A DNA stretch of 64,000 nt. Origin: Microvirga makkahensis. Its GTDB lineage: Bacteria; Pseudomonadota; Alphaproteobacteria; Rhizobiales; Beijerinckiaceae. The position numbers and the translations under genes are program-made. The notes beneath the pieces are model-generated. The model made no database searches and was not told the DNA's origin. It saw nothing but the letters and a program-made list of their open reading frames with translations. The stretch covers positions 1 to 64,000 of the forward strand of contig NZ_WURB01000016.1 in NCBI RefSeq assembly GCF_009830105.1. The letters are read 5' to 3'. Shown here in pieces: positions 35,108-44,253 of the stretch (the stretch's first letter is position 1; the number at the start of each line of letters is the position of its first letter).

Positions 35108-35788
35108 ATGTTTCCCCAGCGCCTGACTGATGGCTACCGCTCTTTCCTCGGCGAACGCTTTCCGCGCGAGAAGGACCGTTTCGAGGCTCTCGCGGAGAAA
35201 GGCCAGTCGCCGGAGGTGATGGTGATCGGCTGCTGCGACAGCCGCGTCTCGCCGGAGGTGATTTTCGATGCGAGCCCGGGCGAGCTGTTCGTAGTACGCA
35301 ACGTGGCCAACCTCGTTCCGCCCTTCGAGACCGGAGGCGATTATCACGGCACTTCGGCAGCGCTCGAATTCGCCGTGCAGGCTCTGCGCGTGAAGCACAT
35401 CGTGGTGCTGGGCCATGCCCGCTGTGGCGGCGTACGCGCCTTCGCGGACGAGACTGCCCCTCTCTCGCCGGGTGATTTCATCGGCCGCTGGATGAGCCTG
35501 ATCAAGCCCGCGGGCGAGCGCCTCGGACCGCACAACGGCAATCTGGAGGACTACCTGCCGCGCCTCGAGCTGGCTGCCATCGAGAACAGCCTGAAGAACC
35601 TGATGACCTTCCCCTGCGTGCGCATCCTGGTGGAGCGCGGCAAGCTGCATCTGCACGGCGCCTATTTCGGGGTTGCGACCGGCGTGCTGCTGGTGCGCGA
35701 TCCGGATACCGGGGAGTTCAAGCCCGCCGTGGAGGACGTGCCCCAGCGCGTCGCGATGTTCTCCGCCCGCAATGCGGGACCGCTGTAG
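35108..35788 (+). CDS. Beta-class carbonic anhydrase
   Basis: 226 residues. The zinc ligands are visible in GCCDSR (Cys ~42) and GHARCGG (His ~103, Cys ~106), and the Asp-Arg dyad is in CDSR. It interconverts CO2 and bicarbonate, feeding carboxylation and pH balance. The ATG at 35108 has AAGGA at good spacing. It starts 17 bases after the dehydratase stop, so it may share that transcript. Confidence 0.93.
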   Translation: MFPQRLTDGYRSFLGERFPREKDRFEALAEKGQSPEVMVIGCCDSRVSPEVIFDASPGELFVVRNVANLVPPFETGGDYHGTSAALEFAVQALRVKHIVVLGHARCGGVRAFADETAPLSPGDFIGRWMSLIKPAGERLGPHNGNLEDYLPRLELAAIENSLKNLMTFPCVRILVERGKLHLHGAYFGVATGVLLVRDPDTGEFKPAVEDVPQRVAMFSARNAGPL

Positions 35789-35868
35789 GACAAAGGATTC
35801 AACACCGCGTGACGGGAAGGCGTCGCGGCGGCGCAAGCGGAACCACTCACCTCGCACGGGGGTTCACC

Positions 35869-35893
35869 CCCAACACGGATGTCGTGTTGGGAG
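35869..35893 (+). promoter_or_regulatory. Hairpin that overlaps the ribosome-binding site of the next gene
   Basis: CCCAACACG (35869-35877) pairs perfectly with CGTGTTGGG (35883-35891) around a GATGT loop. The last GGG of the stem is the start of GGGAG (35889-35893), the Shine-Dalgarno of the GTG start at 35901. When folded, the ribosome site is partly closed. It could be translational control or simply a weak terminator without T-tract after the carbonic anhydrase gene. Confidence 0.45.
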
Positions 35894-35900
35894 TCGATCC

Positions 35901-36728
35901 GTGTCGTGTCGCGACAAGGCTCATTCCGGCACTTGTGCCATTGCTGTCGCCAGTCTGGTCTGCGGGTTGCATGCCGCATCGCCGCCACTGGCCGCGCAAC
36001 CTTCGCCACTGTCGGCGGATCGACCGGCAACCGATGACGGGGCCAGCTTCGACGAAAGATTCTCGCCTCAGCTCAGGGCTCAGCCGGTTTTCACGCTTCC
36101 CGAGATCCAGGAGCTGCTCGCATCCCTGCCGCCAGCAACGGATGCGGCCGAGTCCCGTGCAGCCGAGGCAGGAACCGAACCGCGACCTGCGGAGAATACC
36201 GCTTCCGTAGCGGTCCGGGAGCCGGGTCCCGAGGCCGCCGCTCCTGCTCCGAACCAGGAGATAGAGCTGCCGGAGTTTCCGCCGCCGCCGGATCCTGCTG
36301 AGGTCGTTCTTCCGTCCGCCGAAGAGCTCGCGAAAGAGCTCGCGGCCGCAACCCCGCCCTCGCCCGCGAGTCCAACCGGCGCGGGTCCATCGGAGCTCCA
36401 GCGCCGGGCGCAAGCCTCGACGCCAGCGATATCCGAAACGAGTACCGGGGAGAAACCGCCTCCGAGCAGACGCGCGGAGCGGAGAGCCGGCACATCAAGG
36501 AAGCAGGCCGTAGCCCGAGAGAGCCCGGCCGCCACGGGTGCCATTCCCGGATGCAAGCCGGGAATGAGCTGCGTCTCGCGGCAGCAGACCTTCGCGATAT
36601 TCTTCGGCTTCATCGCCGGCGCCCTTCTCGGAGGTCCGATCGGCGCCATCGCCGGCGGAGCGGCGGGAGCCATCATGACGGCGGGTGCTCCGCCGAGGAA
36701 CGGCACGGGTCCCGCACCAAAGCGATAG
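35901..36728 (+). CDS. Exported Pro-rich protein with glycine-zipper C-terminus
   Basis: 275 residues from a GTG with GGGAG seven bases before it. An N-terminal signal-like segment (CAIAVASLVCGLHAA) is followed by a long Pro/Ala/Glu-rich region (about 55-215). The C-terminal hydrophobic FFGFIAGALLGGPIGAIAGG has repeated small residues typical of a glycine zipper that inserts in membranes. Two Cys residues (GCKPGMSC) flank it. No family is recognised; it is probably envelope-associated. Confidence 0.65.
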   Translation: MSCRDKAHSGTCAIAVASLVCGLHAASPPLAAQPSPLSADRPATDDGASFDERFSPQLRAQPVFTLPEIQELLASLPPATDAAESRAAEAGTEPRPAENTASVAVREPGPEAAAPAPNQEIELPEFPPPPDPAEVVLPSAEELAKELAAATPPSPASPTGAGPSELQRRAQASTPAISETSTGEKPPPSRRAERRAGTSRKQAVARESPAATGAIPGCKPGMSCVSRQQTFAIFFGFIAGALLGGPIGAIAGGAAGAIMTAGAPPRNGTGPAPKR

Positions 36729-36773
36729 GGATCGGAGGGACGGGGCATCCTGCTCCCGCATCAGCGCAATCAA

Positions 36774-36796
36774 AAAGGCGGCCAAGGGCCGCCTTT
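36774..36796. terminator. Bidirectional terminator
   Basis: Perfect 10-bp arms AAAGGCGGCC and GGCCGCCTTT with loop AAG. T/A runs on both sides serve the convergent glycine-zipper gene and asd. Confidence 0.85.
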
Positions 36797-36821
36797 CATA
36801 CGAGATCGACGCCGATGAGAA

Positions 36822-37853
36822 TCAGGCCGCCTGCTTCTTCGCCTTCAGCAGGCCGCGATTGGCCATGGCTTCCGCGATCTGAACGGCGTTCAGGGCCGCA
36901 CCCTTACGGAGATTATCGGAGACGCACCAGAAGGCGAGGCCGTTCTCGACCGTGATGTCCTCGCGGATGCGGGAGATGTAGGTGGCGTCCTCGCCCGCAG
37001 CCTCGTGGGGCGTGATGTAGCCGCCGGGCTCGCGCTTGTCGACCACCATGATGCCGGGAGCGGCGCGCAGGATCTCGCGGGCCTCGTCCGCAGTGATCGG
37101 CTGTTCGAATTCCACGTTCACTGCCTCCGAGTGGCTGATGAAGACCGGCACGCGCACGCAGGTCGCGGTGAGCTTGATCTTCGGGTCGAGAATCTTCTTG
37201 GTCTCGGCCGTCATCTTCCACTCTTCCTTCGTGTACCCGTCCTCCATGAACACGTCGATGTGCGGGATCAGGTTGAAGGCGATGCGCTTGGGGAACTTCT
37301 TCTCCTGCACGTCCTGCAGGGAATAGAGCGCCTTGGTCTGGCGGTCGAGTTCGTCCATGCCGTCCTTGCCAGCGCCGGAGACCGACTGGTAGGTGGCGAC
37401 GACCACGCGCTTGATGGTGGCGCGGTCATGGAGCGGCTTCAACGCCACGACGAGCTGCGCGGTGGAGCAGTTGGGGTTCGCGACGATGCCCTTCTTGATG
37501 TCGCGGAGCGCCTCGGCGTTCACCTCCGGCACCACCAGCGGCACCTCCGGATCGTAGCGCCACGCGGAGGAATTGTCGATCACCACCGCGCCCTGGGCCG
37601 CGATCTGGGGCGACCATTCCTTGGACACCTCGCCGCCGGCGGACATGAGGCAGAGATCGACATCCGAGAAGTCATAGGTGTCGAGCGCCTTCGTCTTCAG
37701 GGTCTTGTCGCCGTAGGACACTTCCGTTCCCTGGCTGCGGCGCGAGGCCAGCGCCACCACCTCGTCGGCCGGGAAAGCCCGCTCCGCGAGAATGCTGAGC
37801 ATTTCGCGGCCCACATTGCCGGTCGCACCCACGACGGCGATCTTGTAACCCAT
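36822..37853 (-). CDS. asd: Aspartate-semialdehyde dehydrogenase
   Basis: 343 residues. The NADP-binding GATGNVGREM lies at 9-18, the catalytic Cys in NPNCSTAQ near 129, and the active-site His in SHSEAV near 250. It converts aspartyl phosphate to aspartate semialdehyde for lysine/diaminopimelate, threonine and methionine; dapF at 62390 is a later step of the same branch. CAGGAGAAGTCC precedes the ATG. Confidence 0.95.
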   Translation of the reverse strand: MGYKIAVVGATGNVGREMLSILAERAFPADEVVALASRRSQGTEVSYGDKTLKTKALDTYDFSDVDLCLMSAGGEVSKEWSPQIAAQGAVVIDNSSAWRYDPEVPLVVPEVNAEALRDIKKGIVANPNCSTAQLVVALKPLHDRATIKRVVVATYQSVSGAGKDGMDELDRQTKALYSLQDVQEKKFPKRIAFNLIPHIDVFMEDGYTKEEWKMTAETKKILDPKIKLTATCVRVPVFISHSEAVNVEFEQPITADEAREILRAAPGIMVVDKREPGGYITPHEAAGEDATYISRIREDITVENGLAFWCVSDNLRKGAALNAVQIAEAMANRGLLKAKKQAA

Positions 37854-38256
37854 TGGACTTCTCCTGTTATCGCTCTCCCCGGAACATTGAGGAACCCTTG
37901 TCGGGTATCACCTCTCGCCCCGACGGGAGAGAGGACCGGGGACGACGAGGCTCATTCGGCCGTCGTTTTGACAGCCGAGGTGTTTCCACCCGTTTTGGCG
38001 GTTTTCGTTTTGCTCGTCGTGAGGGTGAGCAGCGCCATTGCCTTCGTCCATTCGCAAGCCCGATCCAGGCTTCGATCCCTTCACCAACACACCAAAGGCG
38101 CGCTTACGTCAAGCCTTCTCTGCAGGAATGCGACGGCGGGCGCGAGCCCTCAGCGGCAAGCCTTCGTTTACCTTGCTTAGCAAAACCTTTCGAGGCGCCT
38201 GTCCTGCTACGCTAGAACATGCTGAGGCAATCCAACCGGGGAGCGTGTGGGGCGCG
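37854..38256. other. 403-base gap without a convincing gene
   Basis: Divergent promoter space between asd (minus) and the next plus-strand gene. A frame is open on the plus strand from 38038 but lacks a ribosome site and codon character until the ATG at 38257. A Ser/Arg-poor GC-rich repeat-like stretch (CTCGCCCCGACGGGAGAGAG) is seen near 37914. No palindrome of the REP family is present. Confidence 0.5.
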
Positions 38257-39045
38257 ATGGTACGGGCCGGTCATCCCGCCTGGGACGAGGACGAGGCATT
38301 CTTCGACGAGCGCCCGGTCCGTCGCGCGCGCAGGAGGCGGCGTTCCTGGCTGCGCATGATCCTCATGTCGTCCTTGATGATTGCAGGACTGGTCCATTTC
38401 GCGCAGCAGAAGAGCGACGAGGCTCAGGTTAAGGTCCGCAACGGCGTTCCCTCATCCGTTCTGATCGCGCCTGCGCCCGCCTGGACGCCGGTCGCTGCGA
38501 TACCGGCTCTCTACTCCGTCGAGGGCGCCCCAGGCCCTCTGGTGATCGAGGCGCGTCGGCACACGAGCGGCGCGCGGGAGGACATGCTGACGATGGGTCG
38601 CTTCGGAGACCCCCGCTACGCAAGGCTCACCCTGGTCCAGGGCTCGCCGGAACCGGCCCACAGCTTCTTCGTCGACATCGCACGCCGCGCCGCCCAGGCC
38701 GGGCTCGCGGTAGCGCGAAATTCCCAGAGCCGGGCGATCGCGACCAAGTTCGGGCCCGTCGAGGCCGCCTCCATGACCCTTGTCGGCACGAGCGAGCAGG
38801 AATGCCAGGCTTTCCGCTTCTCTGAGACGGCTTCCGGCTTCGGCTTCCAGGGATGGATGTGCGGAACGGAGGCCGTCATCGACGACGCGCAGCTCGCCTG
38901 TTTCATCGACGGCATCACTCTCGGCCCAGCAGGAAGCCCTTCGCTGAAGGCACTGTTCTCGCGTGCAGAACGCAGTCGGACGGAAGCGTGCGGCGCGGCC
39001 TCCCGCACCGCCGCCATCAGCGTCAGGCCCCCTCCCCGACCCTGA
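38257..39045 (+). CDS. Hypothetical single-pass membrane protein
   Basis: 262 residues. A basic stretch RRARRRRRSW (about 24-33) precedes one membrane helix (MILMSSLMIAGLVHFA, about 37-52); the rest would be periplasmic. It has paired Cys residues in EQECQAF, WMCG and ACF. GGGGAG and GTGGGG lie upstream of the ATG. Its end overlaps the convergent sulfite-oxidase-like gene by 23 bases. No family is recognised. Confidence 0.7.
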   Translation: MVRAGHPAWDEDEAFFDERPVRRARRRRRSWLRMILMSSLMIAGLVHFAQQKSDEAQVKVRNGVPSSVLIAPAPAWTPVAAIPALYSVEGAPGPLVIEARRHTSGAREDMLTMGRFGDPRYARLTLVQGSPEPAHSFFVDIARRAAQAGLAVARNSQSRAIATKFGPVEAASMTLVGTSEQECQAFRFSETASGFGFQGWMCGTEAVIDDAQLACFIDGITLGPAGSPSLKALFSRAERSRTEACGAASRTAAISVRPPPRP

Positions 39046-40144
39046 CGACCACCCGGTGCATGACATTGCAGCCATAGCCGTTCGGGTTCCAGTTGACGGC
39101 GCGGAACGGCTGGGCGCGGCCCAGCGAGTCGGTCGCGCGGGCAGCAATCTCGTAATAGCCGTCTCCGGGCAGTGCGATATCCGCCGTCCAGCGCACCCAA
39201 TCGTAGGGGTTGCGCGGCAGCGTCATCTGCGCAGGCACCCAGGTGGCGCCGCCATCGATGGAACAGTCCACCCGCGCTACCGTGTCGTCCCCGGCCCAGG
39301 CGGCGCCCCGAACCGCGATGCGGCGCGTGCCCGCCGCGAGGCGAAAGCCGTCGGCCGGAGCCGTGACGATGCTGCGAACGGGCATGGATTCCAGAATTCG
39401 CGTCTCCACCTGCCCCGCATCCGCACCCGGCGCAAGCGGATGGACCGGAACGCGGTAGGACAGTCCCGTCATGCCCGGTCCGTCATGTTCCCGGTCGCGG
39501 ACCCAGATCCGCGTCAGCCATTTCTGGCTGAGCGATCCCGGCCAGCCGGGCACGACGAGGCGCAGGGGACCGCCGTGAACGAACGGCAGAGGCTCGCCGT
39601 TCATGGCCCAGACGAGCAGGGTGTGCTCCTCCAGCGCCTTCGCCATCGGCATGCCACGCGACATGGCCTGCTTCTCGAAGCTCCCGGTGTTGTCCGGATC
39701 GGCCCCGAAATGGCCGGTGAACCGCGCCGTATCTTTCAGGCCCGCCGCCCGCAGGACGTCGCATAAGGAAACGCCCGTCCACTCGGCGCAGCCGGCGCCG
39801 CCATTGGTCCAGGCATTGCCCTCGGCCTGCGGCTCGAAGAAGGCGCGCCCGTTGCCGCCGCATTCGAGCACCATGCGGAACGTCTTGACGGGAAAACGAC
39901 TCTTCAGCTCGGCAAGCGACAGGTCGAGCGGATGTTCCACCTCCCCGTCGACCGTGAAGCGCCAAGCGTCCGGATCCTCGATGCGCTCGGGAAAAAGACC
40001 GTTGTTGCGGATGAAGAAGCGCGAGATCGGCGTCGTATCGTCGTCGAGCAGTGATTCCGGCGTCTCGGCGACGAGGGGCGTTTTACCCAGCACCGTAAGG
40101 CGATCCTTCCCGAACAGATCAAGCGCGCTCATCTGATCCTGCAT
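39023..40144 (-). CDS. Sulfite oxidase-like molybdopterin enzyme
   Basis: 373 residues. The molybdenum-ligand Cys is in VLECGGNGR near 94. The following WTNGGAGCAEWTGVSL and PGWPGSLSQKWLTRI blocks and the C-terminal dimerisation domain (VDCSIDGGATW) match the sulfite oxidase family. No Tat or other signal peptide is visible, so it appears cytoplasmic, unlike SorA or SoxC, and no heme domain is fused. The substrate may be sulfite or another S/N-oxide. Confidence 0.85.
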   Translation of the reverse strand: MQDQMSALDLFGKDRLTVLGKTPLVAETPESLLDDDTTPISRFFIRNNGLFPERIEDPDAWRFTVDGEVEHPLDLSLAELKSRFPVKTFRMVLECGGNGRAFFEPQAEGNAWTNGGAGCAEWTGVSLCDVLRAAGLKDTARFTGHFGADPDNTGSFEKQAMSRGMPMAKALEEHTLLVWAMNGEPLPFVHGGPLRLVVPGWPGSLSQKWLTRIWVRDREHDGPGMTGLSYRVPVHPLAPGADAGQVETRILESMPVRSIVTAPADGFRLAAGTRRIAVRGAAWAGDDTVARVDCSIDGGATWVPAQMTLPRNPYDWVRWTADIALPGDGYYEIAARATDSLGRAQPFRAVNWNPNGYGCNVMHRVVVRVGEGA

Positions 40145-40281
40145 GCGGTTTGCCTCTCATCCGTCAGGCGATCCTCTCGATTCGAAGGAACCAAATTAAA
40201 CAGGTCGCCTTGTTCTGACAGCCTTTGAAAGTCACGACGGCGCGGCAGCACCCGCCGGCGCCGGTATGGGAGATTTGCAAG

Positions 40282-40617
40282 ATGCGTCGCCTTACCCTTC
40301 TCGGTCTGGCCTCGCTTGCGACGCTTGCGGCCGCCTCGGTCGCAGCCGAAGCGCAGGCGCAGGACCGCCCTCTTGTTTTCCGCGTTCAGCCCCGCAGCTT
40401 CCTCGATCCCGGTCGCGCCGCGCCGGTAGGCTCGCTCAACCGCTACGCCACACAGGGGCAGCTGTCGTACCTCACGAATCCGCCCTGGGGCCACCAGCGC
40501 GACCGCTTCGGCGAGGGCGTGCTGCCCGATCCCATCGGCGGACCTTTCGTGGGCGCGCGTAATCCCTTCCCCACCTTCGGCGTGCCGGATGTCGAGGCGA
40601 CCGGCTCGATCCGCTGA
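40282..40617 (+). CDS. Small exported protein of unknown function
   Basis: 111 residues from an ATG with GGGAG upstream. A signal peptide MRRLTLLGLASLATLAAASV ends near AEAQAQ. The mature part is Pro/Gly/Arg-rich with no Cys (FLDPGRAAPVGSLNRYATQG, NPPWGHQRDRFGEG). It is divergent from the sulfite-oxidase-like gene and followed by a REP hairpin. The family is not recognised, but composition and signal peptide support a real gene. Confidence 0.7.
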   Translation: MRRLTLLGLASLATLAAASVAAEAQAQDRPLVFRVQPRSFLDPGRAAPVGSLNRYATQGQLSYLTNPPWGHQRDRFGEGVLPDPIGGPFVGARNPFPTFGVPDVEATGSIR

Positions 40618-40680
40618 GGGCCGGGCCGGCAAAACGCCCGGGTCACGCAGGTGCGGTGTGCCTCATCAGTGACATCTCAC

Positions 40681-40708
40681 GTCATCACCGGCCTTTGCCG
40701 GTGATGAC
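40681..40708. repeat. REP-type palindrome (single hairpin)
   Basis: GTCATCACCGGC-CTTT-GCCGGTGATGAC, a perfect 12-bp stem and a single-hairpin version of the composite element. It lies between the exported-protein gene and the end of leuB. Confidence 0.85.
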
Positions 40709-40730
40709 TCCTCCGTAAAGCGCCGCGCAT

Positions 40731-41837
40731 TTACGACTGGGCTTCCAGCTCCCTGACGATGGCCTCGCCCATGTCCTTCGTGCCCACCGCGTTCGTGCCG
40801 GGCGCCGCGATGTCCTTGGTGCGCAGGCCGGAGGCCAGCACATTGGCGATGGCCTTTTCCAGACGATCCGCCTCCTCGACAAGGCCGAAGGAATAGCGAA
40901 GCGCCATCCCAAAGGAGCCGATCATGGCGATCGGGTTGGCGAGCCCCTTGCCCGCGATGTCGGGAGCCGAGCCGTGCACGGGCTCGTAGAGCGCCTTGCG
41001 CCGGCCCGTTGCCGGATCCTCCATCCCAAGGGACGCGGACGGGAGCATGCCGAGCGAGCCGGTGAGCATGGCGGCGATGTCGGAGAGGATGTCGCCGAAG
41101 AGGTTGTCGGTGACGATCACGTCGAACTGCTTCGGGTTGCGCACGAGCTGCATGGCGCAGTTGTCGGCGAGCACGTGCTCGAGCTCCACGTCGGCGTATT
41201 CCGCCTTGCCGACGCGCGAGACCACCTGGCGCCAGAGCACGCCGGTCTTCATCACGTTCATCTTCTCGGAGGACGAGACCTTGTTCCGGCGCTTCCGGGC
41301 GAGGTCGAAGGCGACACGGGCGATGCGCTCGATCTCACCGCTCGTGTAGACCTGCGTGTCCACGGCGCGCTGCTGGCCGTTTTCCAGCGTCACCAGTTCC
41401 TTCGGCTCGCCGAAATAGACGCCGCCGGTGAGCTCGCGCACGATCACGATGTCGAGCCCTTCCACGATCTCCCGCTTGAGCGAGGAGGCGTCGGCGAGCG
41501 CCGGATAGCAGATGGCTGGGCGCAGATTCGCGAAGAGGCCCAGATCCTTGCGCAGGCGCAGCAGGCCGGCCTCCGGACGCACGTCGTAGGGAACGCCGTC
41601 CCATTTCGGGCCGCCCACCGCGCCGAAGAGCACCGCATCGGCGGCTTGGGCCCGGCCCATGGCCTCCTCGGAGATGGCCTTGCCGTGTGCGTCATAGGCC
41701 GAGCCGCCGACGAGATCCGTCTCGGTCTCGAAGCCGAGGCCGCGCTTGCGGAACCAGCCCACGATCTTCTCGACTTGCGCCATGACCTCCGGCCCGATGC
41801 CGTCGCCGGGAAGAAGGAGAAGCTTGTGCGTTGCCAT
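40731..41837 (-). CDS. leuB: 3-isopropylmalate dehydrogenase
   Basis: 368 residues from ATG 41837, preceded by AGGGAC; 11 extra codons upstream lack a ribosome site. The start [24 protein letters not shown] near 135, [12 protein letters not shown] near 245 (metal-binding Asp residues) and [14 protein letters not shown] near 285 are diagnostic. It oxidises and decarboxylates 3-isopropylmalate in leucine synthesis. leuD and leuC follow 4-8 kb away on the same strand but are not contiguous. Confidence 0.96.
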   Translation of the reverse strand: MATHKLLLLPGDGIGPEVMAQVEKIVGWFRKRGLGFETETDLVGGSAYDAHGKAISEEAMGRAQAADAVLFGAVGGPKWDGVPYDVRPEAGLLRLRKDLGLFANLRPAICYPALADASSLKREIVEGLDIVIVRELTGGVYFGEPKELVTLENGQQRAVDTQVYTSGEIERIARVAFDLARKRRNKVSSSEKMNVMKTGVLWRQVVSRVGKAEYADVELEHVLADNCAMQLVRNPKQFDVIVTDNLFGDILSDIAAMLTGSLGMLPSASLGMEDPATGRRKALYEPVHGSAPDIAGKGLANPIAMIGSFGMALRYSFGLVEEADRLEKAIANVLASGLRTKDIAAPGTNAVGTKDMGEAIVRELEAQS

Positions 41838-41864
41838 GATGCGGTGTCCCTGCTCGATGTGCTT

Positions 41865-41951
41865 CGTCATCCCCAGGCTTGCCCCGGGATCCGCGCCTCG
41901 ATCGCTCTGCGTTTCGAGGACGGGATGGCCGGATCAGGTCCGGCCGTGACG
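41865..41951. repeat. Composite REP-type palindromic element
   Basis: CGTCATCCCCAGGCTTGCCCCGGGAT forms one half and CGGGATGGCCGGATCAGGTC with CGGCCGTGACG the other, about 35 bases apart. It lies upstream of leuB, between it and the kinase gene. Confidence 0.78.
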
Positions 41952-42031
41952 GCAGGGTTTAGGCGTCCTACCCGCGCCTTGGCAAGCGTTTCCGCCTTGG
42001 CCGTTAGGCGAAGGGCATCAGCGACCGGGCC

Positions 42032-43441
42032 TCACTCCTCCTCCGGCCGCCGGTCGCGCGGAGTGCGCACCACCGTCACCGAGCAGGGAGCCTCCGCCAC
42101 GACCCGGGACGAGACGCTGCCGAGATAGCGCCGGAACGCCGAGGAGGCGCGTGCGCCGACGACGATGTGGTCCACGTTGTTGTGGCGCGCGTAATCGATG
42201 AGGGCGGCGGCCGGATCGGTAGCCTCCAGAACGCTGTAGGTGATCCGCTCCTTCGGGATTTCGAGGCCCGCACCCCAGTGCCTGAGCTGGATGAGGCGCT
42301 GCACGTGGAGGCTGCGACCCTCCTCGTCCTCCAGCACGTCCACGGCGAGGCGCGAGAGCCTGAGGACGTTGACGCAGGCCACGCGCGCCTCCGTCTCCAT
42401 GGATAGGATGCGCCCGAGGAGAACGCGCTGAGCCTCGTTCAAATCCTCGCTGCCCGGCGAGAGATCGATGGCGACGAGGATGATCGGCGCCTGCGAGAGC
42501 TGGCGGACGATGTTGGGCGTCTCGAGCGGCTGCGCCCTGCGCGCCTTCAGCCAGCGGCGGAAGGTCTTCATGCCGCTGTCGCGCTCCAGTCTCTCGGCGC
42601 GCTCGGTGAGTGTGACCTGATCCGGATTTTCCAGGTCGAGCGCGAGCTGCGCCGCCGTCGCGTAGCGGTCGTTCGGATCGACCTCAAGGCAGCGCAGGAC
42701 GATCTCCTGCAGCCAGGGCGGGCACTCGGGACTCAAGGCTCGCGGCGGCACCGGATCGCGCCACAGGCGGCGGCGGATCTGGCCTCCCTTGGGAGTGCCG
42801 AAGGGGCGCTCCCCGGTGATGAAGAAATACATCATCACGCCGAGTGCGAAGAGATCGCTGCGCGGATCGGCGCGATCCTCCAGAACCTGCTCCGGGGCCA
42901 TGTAGGGCGCGGTGCCGAATGGCTCACGGAACTCCTCTGCCAGGAGATCGGGCAGCTGCTCGTGCCGCGCGAAGCCGAAATCGACGAGCACCGCCTCGCC
43001 CGTCTCGCGGAACATGACGTTGCTGGGCTTCACGTCGAGATGGATGACCTTCTGGAGATGCAGGTCGTGCAGGGCGCGCGCGACCTTCGCGCCGATCAGG
43101 ACCACTTCGTTCCATGGCAGCGGCACGTCGGACAGGCGCGCCTTCAGCGAAGGGCCCGGGATGCGCTCCATCGCGATATAGGGCTGCGGATCGAGGGCCC
43201 CCGCGACGATGAATCGCGGCACGTGTGGCCCGGAGAGGCGCGGCATGATCATCTGCTCGGTCTCGAAGCAGACGATGGGGATCGGATCGTCGCTGTCGAT
43301 GAGCATGGGGAATTTCATGACCAGCGGCGTGGGATCGTCCTCCCGCTCTGCCGACCAGATCTGGGCCATGCCGCCGGTGCTCAAATGCTCCCTGAGGGCG
43401 AATCCGTCGATCGCCATGCCCGGCTCGAGGCGAAGGCGCAT
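42032..43441 (-). CDS. Ser/Thr protein kinase fused to a universal stress protein domain
   Basis: 469 residues. An N-terminal Hanks-type kinase domain (about 10-275) has a glycine loop LSTGGMAQIW, ATP-binding Lys ~43, the catalytic loop HLDVKPSN (134-141), DFG (154-156) and an APE-like MAPEQ. The usual HRD reads HLD, so activation-loop control may differ. A UspA domain follows (about 318-460; IILVAIDLSPGSEDL, HIVVGARASSAFRRYLGSVS). No membrane helix is seen, so it is cytoplasmic. It starts two bases after the metallophosphoesterase stop, forming a kinase/phosphoesterase pair. Confidence 0.88.
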   Translation of the reverse strand: MRLRLEPGMAIDGFALREHLSTGGMAQIWSAEREDDPTPLVMKFPMLIDSDDPIPIVCFETEQMIMPRLSGPHVPRFIVAGALDPQPYIAMERIPGPSLKARLSDVPLPWNEVVLIGAKVARALHDLHLQKVIHLDVKPSNVMFRETGEAVLVDFGFARHEQLPDLLAEEFREPFGTAPYMAPEQVLEDRADPRSDLFALGVMMYFFITGERPFGTPKGGQIRRRLWRDPVPPRALSPECPPWLQEIVLRCLEVDPNDRYATAAQLALDLENPDQVTLTERAERLERDSGMKTFRRWLKARRAQPLETPNIVRQLSQAPIILVAIDLSPGSEDLNEAQRVLLGRILSMETEARVACVNVLRLSRLAVDVLEDEEGRSLHVQRLIQLRHWGAGLEIPKERITYSVLEATDPAAALIDYARHNNVDHIVVGARASSAFRRYLGSVSSRVVAEAPCSVTVVRTPRDRRPEEE

Positions 43442-43443
43442 GC

Positions 43444-44184
43444 TCAGCGACCTTCCTCGAGACGCTGGGCGAGCTTTTCGGGCAGCCCCGCCTCGCGCAC
43501 CTTCCGCGCCGCGGTGGCCGTGTCATAGGGCACGCGGAAATAGCGCAGGCTCTGCCGGGCCGTGTCGAACACCGCGTAGTTCGCAGCCGGAACGCCGTCG
43601 CGCGGCTGCCCGACCGCTCCGATCACGGCGAGCCAGGAACGGGTGGCCAGCAGCGGAATCTCGTTGTCGCCGACAGGCGAGAAGGACCCCACCTTTGCAG
43701 TCGTGCTCATGTGGTAGAGCATGGACACGTGCACATGCCCGCAGAAGGTGATGTGGGCGTCCACGCGGCTGAAATGCCGTGCCGCCTCCATGGTGTCCGT
43801 GATGTAGTGCCAGCCGCGCGGCGCGTAGCCGTTGGCGTGGACGTAGAGAACGCTTCCCTCCTCGTGGATCAGAGGAAGGTCTGCGAGAAAGGCGCGCTGC
43901 TCCATTCCCAGCTGACCACGGGTCCAGTGGAGCGACTCCCGGGCCAGGCTGTTCATGTCCTCGTCGGAGCCGTCGATGGCGGCGTCATGATTGCCGAGGA
44001 GCGCGACCGCGCCATCGCTCACGAGCGTCCGAACCGTATCGACCACCCAGGCCGGGTCGGCTCCGTAGCCGACGTAGTCGCCAAGCAGGATGAACCGGTC
44101 CACCGGGAGCGAACGCGCATGGGCGAGGCAGGCCGAGAAGGCCTCGCGGTTGCCATGGATGTCGGTCAGGAGCGCGATGAGCAT
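43444..44184 (-). CDS. Calcineurin-like metallophosphoesterase
   Basis: 246 residues with every metal-binding motif: DIHGN (DxH) near 8, GDYVGYG near 35, GNHD near 64 and GHVHVSM near 148. It resembles the YfcE/PrpE-type group that includes small protein phosphatases and phosphodiesterases. The kinase-UspA gene begins two bases downstream, so a phosphorylation/dephosphorylation partnership is likely but unproven. Confidence 0.87.
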   Translation of the reverse strand: MLIALLTDIHGNREAFSACLAHARSLPVDRFILLGDYVGYGADPAWVVDTVRTLVSDGAVALLGNHDAAIDGSDEDMNSLARESLHWTRGQLGMEQRAFLADLPLIHEEGSVLYVHANGYAPRGWHYITDTMEAARHFSRVDAHITFCGHVHVSMLYHMSTTAKVGSFSPVGDNEIPLLATRSWLAVIGAVGQPRDGVPAANYAVFDTARQSLRYFRVPYDTATAARKVREAGLPEKLAQRLEEGR

Positions 44185-44253
44185 GCGCGCACTAAACCCC
44201 TAACCATTCCTTAACGCAACATCGGCGGGGTGACTCGCAGCGGGTTTCCCCTT

